From assembly GCF_007829955.1 (NCBI RefSeq), contig NZ_VIWX01000002.1, forward strand, positions 372,001-436,000: a DNA stretch of 64,000 nt, given 5' to 3'. The position numbers and the translations under genes were made by a program. This document shows positions 15,693-24,926 of this stretch, piece after piece. This DNA is from Saccharopolyspora dendranthemae (lineage in GTDB: Bacteria; Actinomycetota; Actinomycetes; Mycobacteriales; Pseudonocardiaceae). The notes under the pieces are model-generated. The model searched no databases. It worked only from the letters and a program-made list of their open reading frames with translations, and had not been told where the DNA came from. Position 1 is the first letter of the stretch. Each line of letters opens with the position of its first letter.

Positions 15693-17495
15693 ATGTCGAC
15701 GCATCCTCCCTCGATCCCCGAGTTCTCCGACACCGAGGTCGCGGCGCTGCGCGAGCGCTACAGCGCCGAGCGCGAGCGCCGGGTCCGGCCGGACGGCAGC
15801 GCGCAGTACCGGCGCGCGGAGGGAGAGTTCGGCTACTACGCCCAGGATCCGTACGCCGACGGGCTCACCAGGGAGCCGCTGCACGACCACGTCGACGCGA
15901 TCGTGCTCGGCGGGGGTTTCGGCGGCCTGTGCGCCGGCGCGCGGCTGCGCCAAGCGGGTCTGGAGCGCATCCGGATCATCGAGAAGGGCGGCGACTTCGG
16001 CGGTACCTGGTACTGGAACCGCTACCCGGGCATCCACTGCGACATCGAGTCCTACGTCTACCTCCCGCTGCTGGAGGAGGTGGGGTACGTGCCGGAGTGG
16101 AAGTACTCGCCGGGCGAGGAGATCCGCCGGCACGCGATGGCGATCGGCCGCACCTTCGACCTCTACCGCGACGCCTGCTTCCAGACCGGGATCACCGAGC
16201 TGCGCTGGGACGACGGCGAGTGGATCGTGCTCACCGACCGCGGCGACGAGATGCGCGCCACCTACGTCGTGGTCTCCAACGGCACGCTCGACCACCCGAA
16301 GCTGCCGGGCATCCCGGGGATCGAGTCCTTCCGCGGCCACACCTTCCACACGAGCCGGTGGGACTACGACTACACCGGGGGAGGGCCGGACGGCGGGCTG
16401 ACTGGTCTGGCCGGCAAGCGCGTCGCGATCATCGGGACCGGCGCGACGGCGATCCAGGTCGTTCCGCACGTCGCGCGCGACGCGGAGCACTTGCACGTCT
16501 TCCAGCGGACGCCGTCGTCGGTCGACGTGCGCGACAACCGCCCGACCGACCCGCGGTGGGCGGCCTCGCTGCAGCCCGGCTGGCACGCGGTGCGGCGGGA
16601 GAACTTCCAGGCCGTGGTGACCGGTCTGCAGGCGGACGAGGACCTGGTGGACGACGCCTGGACGGCCAGCGCGCACGTCCTCGGCAAGATCATCGCCACC
16701 GACGCCCGCGCGCACTGGGACCACGCGGAGTGGGAGCGGGCCGAGGAGCTGCTCGATTTCGAGAAGATGAACCAGCTGCGGGCGCGGGTCGCGGAGGTCG
16801 TCGAGGACCCGGCAACGGCCGAGCTGCTCAAGCCCTGGTACCGCTACGGCTGCAAGCGGCCCACCTTCAGCGATGAGTACCTGGGAGCGTTCAACCGGTC
16901 CAACGTGACGTTGGTCGACACCGCGGATCACGGTGGCGTGGAACGGTTCACGGAGAGCTCGGTGGTCGTCGGAGGCCGGGAGTACGAAGTGGACTGCGTG
17001 ATCTTCGCGACCGGCTTCGAGGTCGGCAAGTCCGACGTCATGACCGGCAGGCTGCCGGTGCGCGGCAGGGAGGGAGTGCGGTTGTTCGACTCCTGGCGCG
17101 ACACCGGTGTCCGGACGCTGCACGGCTTCTGCAGCAACGGCTTTCCGAACCTCTTCCACCTGGGGCCGTTGCAGAACGCCCCCTCGGTGAACTACGTGCA
17201 CGTGCTCGACGAGCAGGCCGCCCACGTCGCAGCGGTCATCGCCGAGGCCCGCCGCCGAGGCACGAAGCGGGTCGAGCCCTCGGTGGAAGCCGAAACCGAT
17301 TGGGTCGCCACGATCGAGGCCGGCTCGCCGGAGCGCGCGTGGTTCGACGCCGAGTGCACCCCGGGCTACTACAACAACGAGGGCTCGGCCCGCCCCCGCC
17401 GCACCTTCGGCCCGGGTCCCGCCGCCTTCCAGCGCCTGCTGCGCGAGTGGCGCACCGGCGACGGCATCGACGAAGCCCTGGGCGACGCGAGCTGA
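15693..17495 (+). CDS. flavin-containing Baeyer-Villiger-type monooxygenase
   Basis: The 600-residue protein has an FAD motif AIVLGGGFGGLCAGARLRQ (near residue 70), then GGDFGGTWYWNRYPGIHCDI. The Baeyer-Villiger fingerprint appears as FRGHTFHTSRWDYD (F-x-G-x-x-x-H-x-x-x-W-D). The NADPH motif is AIIGTGATAIQVVP. It resembles phenylacetone/cyclohexanone monooxygenases with an N-terminal extension of about 60 residues. Such enzymes insert oxygen next to a ketone to give an ester. A secreted lipase gene lies convergent downstream, but it faces the other way. Confidence 0.87.
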   Translation: MSTHPPSIPEFSDTEVAALRERYSAERERRVRPDGSAQYRRAEGEFGYYAQDPYADGLTREPLHDHVDAIVLGGGFGGLCAGARLRQAGLERIRIIEKGGDFGGTWYWNRYPGIHCDIESYVYLPLLEEVGYVPEWKYSPGEEIRRHAMAIGRTFDLYRDACFQTGITELRWDDGEWIVLTDRGDEMRATYVVVSNGTLDHPKLPGIPGIESFRGHTFHTSRWDYDYTGGGPDGGLTGLAGKRVAIIGTGATAIQVVPHVARDAEHLHVFQRTPSSVDVRDNRPTDPRWAASLQPGWHAVRRENFQAVVTGLQADEDLVDDAWTASAHVLGKIIATDARAHWDHAEWERAEELLDFEKMNQLRARVAEVVEDPATAELLKPWYRYGCKRPTFSDEYLGAFNRSNVTLVDTADHGGVERFTESSVVVGGREYEVDCVIFATGFEVGKSDVMTGRLPVRGREGVRLFDSWRDTGVRTLHGFCSNGFPNLFHLGPLQNAPSVNYVHVLDEQAAHVAAVIAEARRRGTKRVEPSVEAETDWVATIEAGSPERAWFDAECTPGYYNNEGSARPRRTFGPGPAAFQRLLREWRTGDGIDEALGDAS

Positions 17496-17508
17496 TCCGC
17501 GAGCGGCC

Positions 17509-17536
17509 GCCACCCCGGAACGAGAACCGGGGTGGC
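17509..17536. terminator. bidirectional hairpin terminator
   Basis: GCCACCCCGG (17509-17518) pairs perfectly with CCGGGGTGGC (17527-17536) around an 8-nt loop, between the convergent monooxygenase and secretory lipase genes. Confidence 0.8.
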
Positions 17537-17550
17537 GTCGCGACGAGGTG

Positions 17551-18786
17551 CTAGCAATTGGGCTCTGGCGGCTTGCCTTCGAACCGGTCGGCCAGGAACT
17601 GACCGGCGTCGGCGTTGCCCGCGAAGATCCCCGAGAGGTGGTCCGAGGCGTAGGTCTTCCACGTCACCGGTACCGCCAGCTCGCAGTACCGGCGGTGCAG
17701 CGCGTCGGCTTGCGGGGTGTTGACGATCTCGTCCGCGCTGGCGTGGTACTGGAAGACCGGAACCTGAATCGCGGTGGCTCCCAGCCGGTTCTCCTCGATG
17801 CGCGCCTGCCACTGCGGGGTGGGCAGCGGGTCGTGGGTGGTGTAGTCGCTGATCTTCTTGCCCGGGTACTTCGCGAGCAGCTCGACCACGCAGTCCTGCT
17901 GCTTGGCCTCGGTGATGGCCTTCTCGCCGGTCTCGTTGAGGTAGGAGTCCAGGTCCAGCTCCGGGTAGGCCGCGTCCAGCCCGACGGCGGCGAAGGCCAG
18001 GAAGCCGAATCCGACGTAGCCGTCGAGCCCCTCGGCGACCTCGTTGAGGTCGGCCGGAACACCGCCGCCCGCAACGCCGACCAGGTTGAGCTCGGGGGCG
18101 TAGGTCGGCTGCTGCTGGCCCGCCCACATCACCGCTCCGCCACCCTGGGAGTAGCCCTGGAAGGCGACCTTCGCGTCCGGTTCCAGGTCGGCCTGCGGGA
18201 AGCGTTGCGCCGCGCGGACCGCGTCGATGACGGCAGGTCCTTCGGACCGGCCGGTGATGTAGGTCGGCGTCGTCTCCGGGGAGTAGCCCTCGTAGTCGGT
18301 GACCGCGACCGCGTACCCGCGGCTGAGCAGGTCGTTGACGGCCGGCTGGTCGTAGAGCGTTCCGCGTTCGATGGCCTGGGACGCGGTGCACTTGAACGCC
18401 GGGCCCTGCGTGCCGGGGGCGTACCCGACGATGGGTGTCGTGGCGGGATCGGCGTTCTTCGGGACGAGGACCGTCGCGGTGACGGCATCGCGCTCGCCGA
18501 GCGCGTTGGTCGACAGGTACATGACCTGCCAGCCGTCGGCGTTGGCCGAGTTCAGCGCCGGTAACGCGGGACGCCAGCGGATCACGTCACCCGGTTGGCC
18601 CGCTGGCAGGGCTTTCGGTGGCACGTAGAAGGTGTCGTCGAACGGTCCTGGCTGCTGGGCGGCCTCGGCGACCTCGGCGGGGCGGTCGCCGCCGGCCGCG
18701 GGTGCGACCGCGGCGGTTCCGCACGCGACGCCCAGCGCGGTCACCACCAAGGCGACCGCTCGCGTGCGATGCGTGAATTCGGGCAC
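17551..18786 (-). CDS. secretory lipase (LIP family), exported
   Basis: The 411-residue protein begins with a Sec signal peptide (basic HRTR, hydrophobic AVALVVTALGVACGTAAVAP). The body shows the secretory-lipase pattern: IVGYAPGTQGPAFKC, then VAVTDYEGY, and the nucleophile elbow VAFQGYSQGGGAVMW. A C-terminal VFQYHASADEIVN and YASDHLSGI supply the likely Asp and His. The family (PF03583) includes fungal LIP lipases and actinobacterial lipases. It is divergent from the lipid operon starting at 19016, so the two may share control. Confidence 0.87.
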   Translation of the reverse strand: MPEFTHRTRAVALVVTALGVACGTAAVAPAAGGDRPAEVAEAAQQPGPFDDTFYVPPKALPAGQPGDVIRWRPALPALNSANADGWQVMYLSTNALGERDAVTATVLVPKNADPATTPIVGYAPGTQGPAFKCTASQAIERGTLYDQPAVNDLLSRGYAVAVTDYEGYSPETTPTYITGRSEGPAVIDAVRAAQRFPQADLEPDAKVAFQGYSQGGGAVMWAGQQQPTYAPELNLVGVAGGGVPADLNEVAEGLDGYVGFGFLAFAAVGLDAAYPELDLDSYLNETGEKAITEAKQQDCVVELLAKYPGKKISDYTTHDPLPTPQWQARIEENRLGATAIQVPVFQYHASADEIVNTPQADALHRRYCELAVPVTWKTYASDHLSGIFAGNADAGQFLADRFEGKPPEPNC

Positions 18787-19015
18787 TGCGAACCTCCGAT
18801 TGTTCCGCTGGTTTCGACGGGCGGAGATTAGCGGAGCTGAACGCGTTGTCGAGAGCTTGACCGATTAGTTGTGCACCGCATGACAAAAACGCTTTCGGCG
18901 TTTGTCACGTGCGCGGAAATGGAAAATCCCGTCCTTGCTGGAAGTTGAATCCCGTGCTTATGGTTCCGCCCCGTCGCCGCGAGTCGCGAATGGCGAACAA
19001 CGAAAGGCGGACGAA
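18787..19015. promoter_or_regulatory. divergent promoter region between secretory lipase and lipid operon
   Basis: This 229-bp gap is less GC-rich than its flanks. It contains an inverted repeat around 18880-18903 (TGACAAAAACGC against GCGTTTGTCA, two unpaired A), which could be an operator or hairpin. A GAAAGGCGG ribosome binding site precedes the hydrolase ATG at 19016. Confidence 0.45.
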
Positions 19016-20626
19016 ATGCACAGCCGCAGGACGTTTGTATCGGTCTCGGCGCTGGCCCTCCTCGGCGCCGCAGCCCCGGCGGCACGCGCGGACACCGGTT
19101 TCACCACGCGCTTCGTCGACATCATCGCCGCGGACGGCGTCGCGCTCAAGGCGATGGTGATGGAACCCCGCACGCCGCAACCACATCCGGCCGTCGTACT
19201 GATCAGCGCGTGGGGAGGCGGATCCACCCAGAACGTCATGCCCGCGCGGACCCTGGCCTCCCACGGCTACGTCGTGGTGGCCTACGGGGCGCGGGGATTC
19301 GGCGAATCGGCGGGCGAGGTCGACACGGCCGGCCCCGAGGACGTCGGCGACGTCACCACCGTGCTCGACTGGGCCTGCGCGAACACCAACACCGACCCGG
19401 CCCGCATCGGGCTCGCCGGGGTGTCCTACGGAGCCGGAATCGGTCTCATCGCCGCGGCTTTCGACCAGCGGATCCGCTCGGTCGTCTCGCTCAGCGGGTG
19501 GTACGACCTGGTGCACTCGCTGTACGGCAACGAGACCCGGCGCGGGCTCGTCGCGCTGATCCTCTACACCTCCGGCTGGGCGCACGGCAGGCTCAGCCCC
19601 GAGACCGACTGGATGCTGCGCACCTTCTTCGACCCGACCCCGGACCCCGTCGACCGGGAGGTGATCAACGAGTGGGCCCGGATCCGCTCGCCCAGCCGGT
19701 ATCTCGACCGGCTCAACGAGAACCGGCCGGCGCTGCTGATCGGGCACACGTGGAGCGAGACGGTGTTCCCGCCGGACCAGATGGTCGAGCTGTTCAACGA
19801 CTACGCCGGGGTCAAGCGCCTTGACCTGATCCCCGGTGAGCACGCCTCGGCCGAATCCGGCGGTCTGCTGGGTCTTCCCAGCGAGACCTGGGACACCGTC
19901 CACCGGTGGTTCGACGCCACCGTCGCCGGGACCGACACCTCCATCCTGCGGGAGCAGCCGGTGGTGCTGCGGGCCAGGCCCGGTACCCACGAGCCCGAGT
20001 TCCACGCCGATTGGCGGTCCGCGGAAGGTGAGCCCAGGCGCTTGTACCTCGGTCCTGGGCAGGACGAGGGCGAAGGCGTGATCGGCGATGCGCCGCGCCC
20101 GGGGTGGCAGGTCGAGATCGACACCGATCGAGACACCGCGGCCTACGGCGGGGTCCCGCTGGCGAGCTACAGCTTCGAGGCGCTCTCCGGTGAACCGCCG
20201 CGGACGTGGCTTCCGGCCGTTGACCGCGAACGAGGTGCGGTGTGGGTCAGTCCGGAACTGCCGCAACCGATTCCGGTGCGCGGATCCGTGGCGGTGCACC
20301 TGACGGTCATCCCGCCGGGCCCTACCGGCACGATCGTCGCCTACCTCTACGACGTGGATCCCACCGACGGCGGGCGGCTGATCAACTACCTGCCGATGAG
20401 CTGGACCGACGCCGCACCGGGCGAGCTCAGGACGGTCGACCTGCGGTTCTCGCCGACGGCGTACGACATCCCGGCCGACCATCGGCTGGGCCTGGTGATC
20501 GACACCAAGGATCCGCTGTTCATCGACTGGAACTCCGGCGGCGGGCGGTTGGCGCTCACCTCACCGGACGCGGATCCGTCCCATGTGGACATTCCCGTAG
20601 GACGTGGAGAGGGGACACGACGGTGA
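19016..20626 (+). CDS. CocE/NonD-family hydrolase with Tat signal, exported
   Basis: The 536-residue protein begins [15 protein letters not shown], a twin-arginine signal, with probable cleavage after AARA near residue 25. The N-terminal hydrolase domain has [11 protein letters not shown] and the nucleophile elbow [13 protein letters not shown]. The C-terminal half (from about residue 330) is the beta-sandwich of the X-Pro dipeptidyl-peptidase/CocE family. It is the first gene of the lipid operon and overlaps the next start by 4 nt. As an exported acyl hydrolase it may deacylate or release a lipid product; the substrate is unknown. Confidence 0.85.
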   Translation: MHSRRTFVSVSALALLGAAAPAARADTGFTTRFVDIIAADGVALKAMVMEPRTPQPHPAVVLISAWGGGSTQNVMPARTLASHGYVVVAYGARGFGESAGEVDTAGPEDVGDVTTVLDWACANTNTDPARIGLAGVSYGAGIGLIAAAFDQRIRSVVSLSGWYDLVHSLYGNETRRGLVALILYTSGWAHGRLSPETDWMLRTFFDPTPDPVDREVINEWARIRSPSRYLDRLNENRPALLIGHTWSETVFPPDQMVELFNDYAGVKRLDLIPGEHASAESGGLLGLPSETWDTVHRWFDATVAGTDTSILREQPVVLRARPGTHEPEFHADWRSAEGEPRRLYLGPGQDEGEGVIGDAPRPGWQVEIDTDRDTAAYGGVPLASYSFEALSGEPPRTWLPAVDRERGAVWVSPELPQPIPVRGSVAVHLTVIPPGPTGTIVAYLYDVDPTDGGRLINYLPMSWTDAAPGELRTVDLRFSPTAYDIPADHRLGLVIDTKDPLFIDWNSGGGRLALTSPDADPSHVDIPVGRGEGTRR

Positions 20627-21597
20627 CCGGAAACGTGATCGAAGCCCGCCCGCGAGAGGGCTTCCACTCGCTGCAGGAAGGCGGCCTGAACTGGGACTCG
20701 CTCCCGCTCCGCCTGTTCGACAAGGGAAACGCGAAGTTCTGGAACCCCGCCGAGCTCGACTTCAGCCAGGATTCCGAGGACTGGGCAGGACTCGACGAGC
20801 AGCAGCGCTTCGCCGGAACCATGCTGTGCGCCCAGTTCCTCGGCGGCGAGGAAGCCGTCGCCGAGGAGATCCAGCCGTTCCTGGCCGCGATGCGGGCCGA
20901 GGGGCGCATCGCCGACGAGATGTACCTGACGCAGTTCTGCTTCGAGGAGGCCAAGCACGCGCAGGTCTTCCGGCTGTGGCTGGACGCGGTCGGGCTCACC
21001 GACGACCTGCACCACCACGTGTCCGACAACCCCGGCTACCGGGCGATCTTCTTCGACGCGCTGCCCGAGGCGCTGAACCGATTGCACGCGGATCCGAGCC
21101 CGGAGAACCAGATCCGCGCTTCGGTGACCTACAACCACATCGTCGAAGGCGTGCTGGCGCTGACCGGCTACTTCGTGTGGAACAAGGCGTGCAAGCACGC
21201 CGGGATCCTGCCCGGGATGCAGCAGCTCATCCGCCGGATCGGCGACGACGAGCGCAGGCACATGGCCTGGGGCACCTTCACCTGCCGGCGGCTCGTCGCC
21301 GCCGACGACGCGAACTGGGCGATCGTGCAGGACCAGATGGAGGTGCTCCTGCCGCACGTCATGACCCAGATCCAGCACTCGCTCGACCAGCTCGACGACG
21401 ACCCCTTCGGCTTCGACCTGGGCGACGTGTTCGGCTACGCCACCGACCGGGCCGCCCGCAGGCTCAGCTCCATCGAGGCCGCGCGCGGTGCGGAGGTGGC
21501 CGCGATCGACGTCGACTACAGCCCGGAACGCCTGGAGGACCAGTTCGGCGCCGAGGACGACGCCGCGCTCGCCGAGAACCAGAACGTGGAGAGGTGA
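20623..21597 (+). CDS. R2-like ligand-binding oxidase (R2lox), Mn/Fe type
   Basis: This 324-residue ferritin-fold protein matches R2lox rather than true ribonucleotide reductase R2. All six metal ligands known from Mycobacterium tuberculosis Rv0233 (E68, E101, H104, E167, E202, H205) recur with a constant +8 shift: E76, E109, H112, E175, E210, H213. The residues of the tyrosine-valine crosslink are also kept (V79, Y170). R2lox binds a long-chain fatty acid next to its Mn/Fe centre; its physiological reaction is unknown. The position between an exported hydrolase and the acyl ligase/PKS suggests that it oxidises a fatty-acyl substrate of this pathway. Confidence 0.9.
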   Translation: MTGNVIEARPREGFHSLQEGGLNWDSLPLRLFDKGNAKFWNPAELDFSQDSEDWAGLDEQQRFAGTMLCAQFLGGEEAVAEEIQPFLAAMRAEGRIADEMYLTQFCFEEAKHAQVFRLWLDAVGLTDDLHHHVSDNPGYRAIFFDALPEALNRLHADPSPENQIRASVTYNHIVEGVLALTGYFVWNKACKHAGILPGMQQLIRRIGDDERRHMAWGTFTCRRLVAADDANWAIVQDQMEVLLPHVMTQIQHSLDQLDDDPFGFDLGDVFGYATDRAARRLSSIEAARGAEVAAIDVDYSPERLEDQFGAEDDAALAENQNVER

Positions 21598-21599
21598 CC

Positions 21600-23057
21600 A
21601 TGGTGTCCGGCCGGCTCACGGGTCCGATCGGCATCGCGCAGCCGCGCGGCGCCGCCCTGCCGACACTCCTGATCATCGCCCTGGTCGCCTTCGTCACCAC
21701 GCTGGACAACAACATCGTGGCCGCCGCGGTGCCCTCCATCGGAAGGGAACTGGGGCTGGGGCTGACCGAGCTGCAGTGGATCAGCCTCGGCTACATCCTG
21801 CCCTTCGCGGGTCTGCTGCTGGTCGCGGGCAACCTCGTCGACCGGTGGGGTCAGCGCCGCGCGCTGCTGCTCGGACTCCTGGTGTTCGGAACGGCGGCGC
21901 TGGCCGGTGGTGTCGCCCGCGACGCCGTCACGCTCATCGCCGCCCGCGCCGTGCAGGGCGCCGCCGCCGCGGTCCTCGTACCGGCGACCCTGAGCCTGCT
22001 GCGCACCAACCTCGACGTCCGGGGACGGACGATCGGTGCCGGCATCTGGACGGCGGCGCTGGCGGTGGCGATCGCGATCGGACCGGCTGCGGGCGGCATG
22101 CTCAGCGAACACCTGCACTGGAGCTGGATCTTCTTCAGCAACGTGCCCTTCGCGGTCGCAGCCGCCGCCCTGGCTCCCGCCGCGGCCGCGACCACCCGGC
22201 GAACCACCCCCGGCGGAGCCGACGTGCGGGGCATGCTGCTGGTGACCGCGGCGATGCTCCTGTTCCTGATGGCGCTGGTGGGCACGGGCGAGCAGACCCC
22301 GAATCCGCTCGGCCGCGCCGTTCCCGCCGGGCTGGGCGTGCTGGCGCTGGTGGCGTTCGTGGTGGTGGAGCGCCGCAGCGCGCACCCGATGCTGCCGCGG
22401 TCGCTGGTCGCCGAGCGGGCGTTCCTCGGTGGGGTGTCGGTGCAGCTGCTCTGGGGACTGGGGGTCAGCGGCGTCTTCTTCTTCACGCCGCTGCTGCACC
22501 AGGAGTCGCTGGGACTGACCCCCACCGGGGCCGGGTTGCCGCTGGTGCTGGTGGCGGTCGCGATCGTCGCCGCGACACCGCTGGTGGCACCGGCCGTCGA
22601 CCGCTGGGGTCCCCGGTACACCGTGATGGTCGGCCTGGTCCTGGTCAGCGCGGGGCTGGTGGCGATCGCGGTCGTCAACCACGTCCCGTCGGTGCCGCCG
22701 CGGATCCCGGGGCTGCTGCTCATCGGCGCCGGCTCGGCGTTCACCACGCCGCTGACGTCGTTCTCGCTGGAAGTGGTCGCCACCCGGGACGCGGGCATCG
22801 CCTCAGGTGCGCTCACCGCCTCCCGCGAGCTGTCCAGCGCGCTCGGCGTCGCGCTGATCGGGCTCGTGCTCACCGTCCGGCAGAGCGCCGAGCTGGCCGC
22901 CGGTGCGCCCGAACCGGACGCGCTGGCCTCCGGGTTCACCGCGGGTCTGATCACCGCGGCGGTCGTCGAGCTGCTGGCGGCCGCGGTGACCTTCGCCTGC
23001 TTCCGGTCACGCCCATTCGACGAACACCGGGACACCGCCGATTCCGGCGGAGAGTGA
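21600..23057 (+). CDS. MFS transporter, DHA2 (EmrB/QacA) type, 14 helices
   Basis: The 485-residue membrane protein has FVTTLDNNIVAAAVPSIGRE, with the D-x-x-I-V-x-x-A-x-P motif of helix 1, and LVDRWGQRRALLLGLLVFG, the motif-A loop between helices 2 and 3. The number of hydrophobic segments suggests 14 helices. It follows R2lox by 2 bp and is in the lipid operon, so it is a candidate for exporting the lipid or a precursor. Mycobacteria use RND transporters (MmpL3) for mycolates; an MFS exporter here would be a different solution. Confidence 0.85.
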   Translation: MVSGRLTGPIGIAQPRGAALPTLLIIALVAFVTTLDNNIVAAAVPSIGRELGLGLTELQWISLGYILPFAGLLLVAGNLVDRWGQRRALLLGLLVFGTAALAGGVARDAVTLIAARAVQGAAAAVLVPATLSLLRTNLDVRGRTIGAGIWTAALAVAIAIGPAAGGMLSEHLHWSWIFFSNVPFAVAAAALAPAAAATTRRTTPGGADVRGMLLVTAAMLLFLMALVGTGEQTPNPLGRAVPAGLGVLALVAFVVVERRSAHPMLPRSLVAERAFLGGVSVQLLWGLGVSGVFFFTPLLHQESLGLTPTGAGLPLVLVAVAIVAATPLVAPAVDRWGPRYTVMVGLVLVSAGLVAIAVVNHVPSVPPRIPGLLLIGAGSAFTTPLTSFSLEVVATRDAGIASGALTASRELSSALGVALIGLVLTVRQSAELAAGAPEPDALASGFTAGLITAAVVELLAAAVTFACFRSRPFDEHRDTADSGGE

Positions 23058-23168
23058 CCGCTTCGAAAATTCGTCCAACGGGAATTGTTGTTCTTCTTAT
23101 TTCCGTCGAATGCGATCCGGGTCCATTCCGGTCCGGATCCGCAATTCCGCAAAACCGCTGGGAGAATC
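23058..23168 (+). promoter_or_regulatory. AT-rich gap before the acyl-AMP ligase, possible internal promoter
   Basis: This 111-bp stretch is clearly AT-richer than its surroundings, with TTCTTCTTATTT near 23090-23102. It is the only gap over 5 bp in the operon, so a second promoter for the ligase/PKS/carboxyltransferase/esterase core could lie here. The upstream frame in it (from 23085) looks non-coding. Confidence 0.4.
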
Positions 23169-24926
23169 ATGCGAACGACTGCTGAGGTCATTTCCGACGC
23201 GCCCGCTTCGTGGCTCCGAGACGTCGAAGGGGCGTCGCTGTCCGCGTTGCTGGCGCGGTGCGGGCAGGAGATGAGCGACCGCCTGGCGGTCACGCACCTC
23301 GACTACGGCGAGAGCCCGGACGGCTTGGCCGTGTCCCTGACGTGGGCCGAGCTCGACCGCCGGGCGAGCGCCGTGGCAGGTGCGCTGCAACGACTCGCGT
23401 CCGGGGGAGACCGGGTGGCGGTGCTGGTGCCGCAGCGGGTCGACTACCTCGTGGCCTTCCTCGGTGCCTGCCGGGCCGGGCTGGTCGCGGTGCCGTTGTT
23501 CGCACCGGACCTGCCGGGGCACGCCGAGCGGCTGGCCGGGGTCCTCGCCGACTGCGAGCCGAGCGTGGTGCTCACCGTCGCAGACAAGCTCGACCCGGTG
23601 CGGGAGTTCCTGCGCGCACGCGAACTCGGCGGTCCCGAGGTGGTCGCGGTCGACGAGGTGCCCGATGCCGCCGCCGACGACTGGGACCCCGTCGAGCAGC
23701 GCCCGGACGAGCTGGCCTACCTGCAGTACACCTCGGGTTCCACCAAGGCCCCGACCGGTGTGATGATCACGCACGGCAACGTGGTGGCCAACGCGGCGCA
23801 GGCGATGTCGGCCTACGAGGCGGTCGCCGGGCGCACTCCCACGGTGAGCTGGCTGCCTCTGTTCCACGACATGGGCTTGATGCTGGCGCTCGCCGCCCCG
23901 CTGGTCGCCGGAACCCGTTCGGTGCTCATCGACCCCGTGGCGTTCATCGAGCGGCCCGTCCGGTGGTTGCACGCCCTCTCGGCGAACCCGGGAGCGATCA
24001 GCGCGGCGCCCAACTTCGCCTACGCCTACTGCGCGGCACGGGTCGAGGACACCGACAAGGTGCGGTTGCGCCTGGAGCACGTGCGCGCGCTGATCGACGG
24101 CAGCGAACCCGTGCAGGCGGGCGCGATCGACCGCTTCCACGGGGCTTTCGCCGAGTGCGGGCTCCAAGCCCGGGTGCACCGCAGCTCCTACGGTCTCGCC
24201 GAAGCCACCGTGCTGGTCACGGCGAGCCCGGCCGGGGCCGCTCCGCGGCGCGTGCACCTCGACCGCGAGCAGCTGGCGGCGGGTCGAGCGGTGCCGGCGA
24301 CGGGTGAGGACGTCAGCACGCTGGTCTCGTGCGGGCATCCGGTGGATCAGCTGGTGCGCATCGTCGACCAGCACACCGAGCAGGACCTCCCGCAGGACCA
24401 GGTGGGCGAGATCTGGGTCTCCGGCGCCAACGTGGGACGCGGTTACTGGCGCAGGCAACAGGAATCGGCCTGCACGTTCGTCCCCGCGACGGAGGGCGCC
24501 GGGCACTGGCTGCGCACCGGGGACCTCGGTGTGATCCACCAGGACGAGCTGTACGTGACCGGGCGGATCAAGGACCTGATCATCGTCGACGGGCGCAACC
24601 ACTACCCGCAGGACGTGGAGGAGACCGTCGAGCAGGCGCACCCGGCCGTCCGCAGGCACTCGGTGGCGGCGTTCGCGGTGCCCACCGACGACGGGGAGTC
24701 GGCCGTGGTGGCCGTGGAACGCGCCAGCCGGCTCGCCGAGCACGAGGTGGACCTCGACGATTTGCGCCACGCCGTGCGCAGCGCGGTCACCGGCAGGCAC
24801 GGGCTCAACGTGCGCGAGCTCGTCGTCCTCGCTCCCGGTGAGGTGCCGCGCACCTCCAGCGGCAAGATCTCGCGCTCGGCGGCGCGCCAGCACTACCTCA
24901 CCGGAACTCTGCGAGGGAGCTCGTGA
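23169..24926 (+). CDS. long-chain fatty acyl-AMP ligase (FAAL, FadD32-like)
   Basis: The 585-residue adenylating enzyme has the P-loop LQYTSGSTKAPTGVMITHGN, then SWLPLFHDMGLML, and the C-terminal hinge/loop VTGRIKDLIIVDGRNHYPQD typical of FAALs. GEVPRTSSGKISRSA carries the A10 lysine. FAALs make acyl-AMP and load it onto an ACP instead of CoA. ATG at 23169 follows GGAGA. The stop is shared with the PKS start (TGATG), so acyl-AMP is probably passed to the N-terminal ACP of the PKS, as FadD32 does with Pks13. Confidence 0.92.
   Translation: MRTTAEVISDAPASWLRDVEGASLSALLARCGQEMSDRLAVTHLDYGESPDGLAVSLTWAELDRRASAVAGALQRLASGGDRVAVLVPQRVDYLVAFLGACRAGLVAVPLFAPDLPGHAERLAGVLADCEPSVVLTVADKLDPVREFLRARELGGPEVVAVDEVPDAAADDWDPVEQRPDELAYLQYTSGSTKAPTGVMITHGNVVANAAQAMSAYEAVAGRTPTVSWLPLFHDMGLMLALAAPLVAGTRSVLIDPVAFIERPVRWLHALSANPGAISAAPNFAYAYCAARVEDTDKVRLRLEHVRALIDGSEPVQAGAIDRFHGAFAECGLQARVHRSSYGLAEATVLVTASPAGAAPRRVHLDREQLAAGRAVPATGEDVSTLVSCGHPVDQLVRIVDQHTEQDLPQDQVGEIWVSGANVGRGYWRRQQESACTFVPATEGAGHWLRTGDLGVIHQDELYVTGRIKDLIIVDGRNHYPQDVEETVEQAHPAVRRHSVAAFAVPTDDGESAVVAVERASRLAEHEVDLDDLRHAVRSAVTGRHGLNVRELVVLAPGEVPRTSSGKISRSAARQHYLTGTLRGSS

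Noticed and set aside
20623..21597. Ribonucleotide reductase small subunit (NrdB/NrdF)
   Set aside because: No large subunit is nearby, and the valine-tyrosine crosslink residues and ligand spacing match R2lox.
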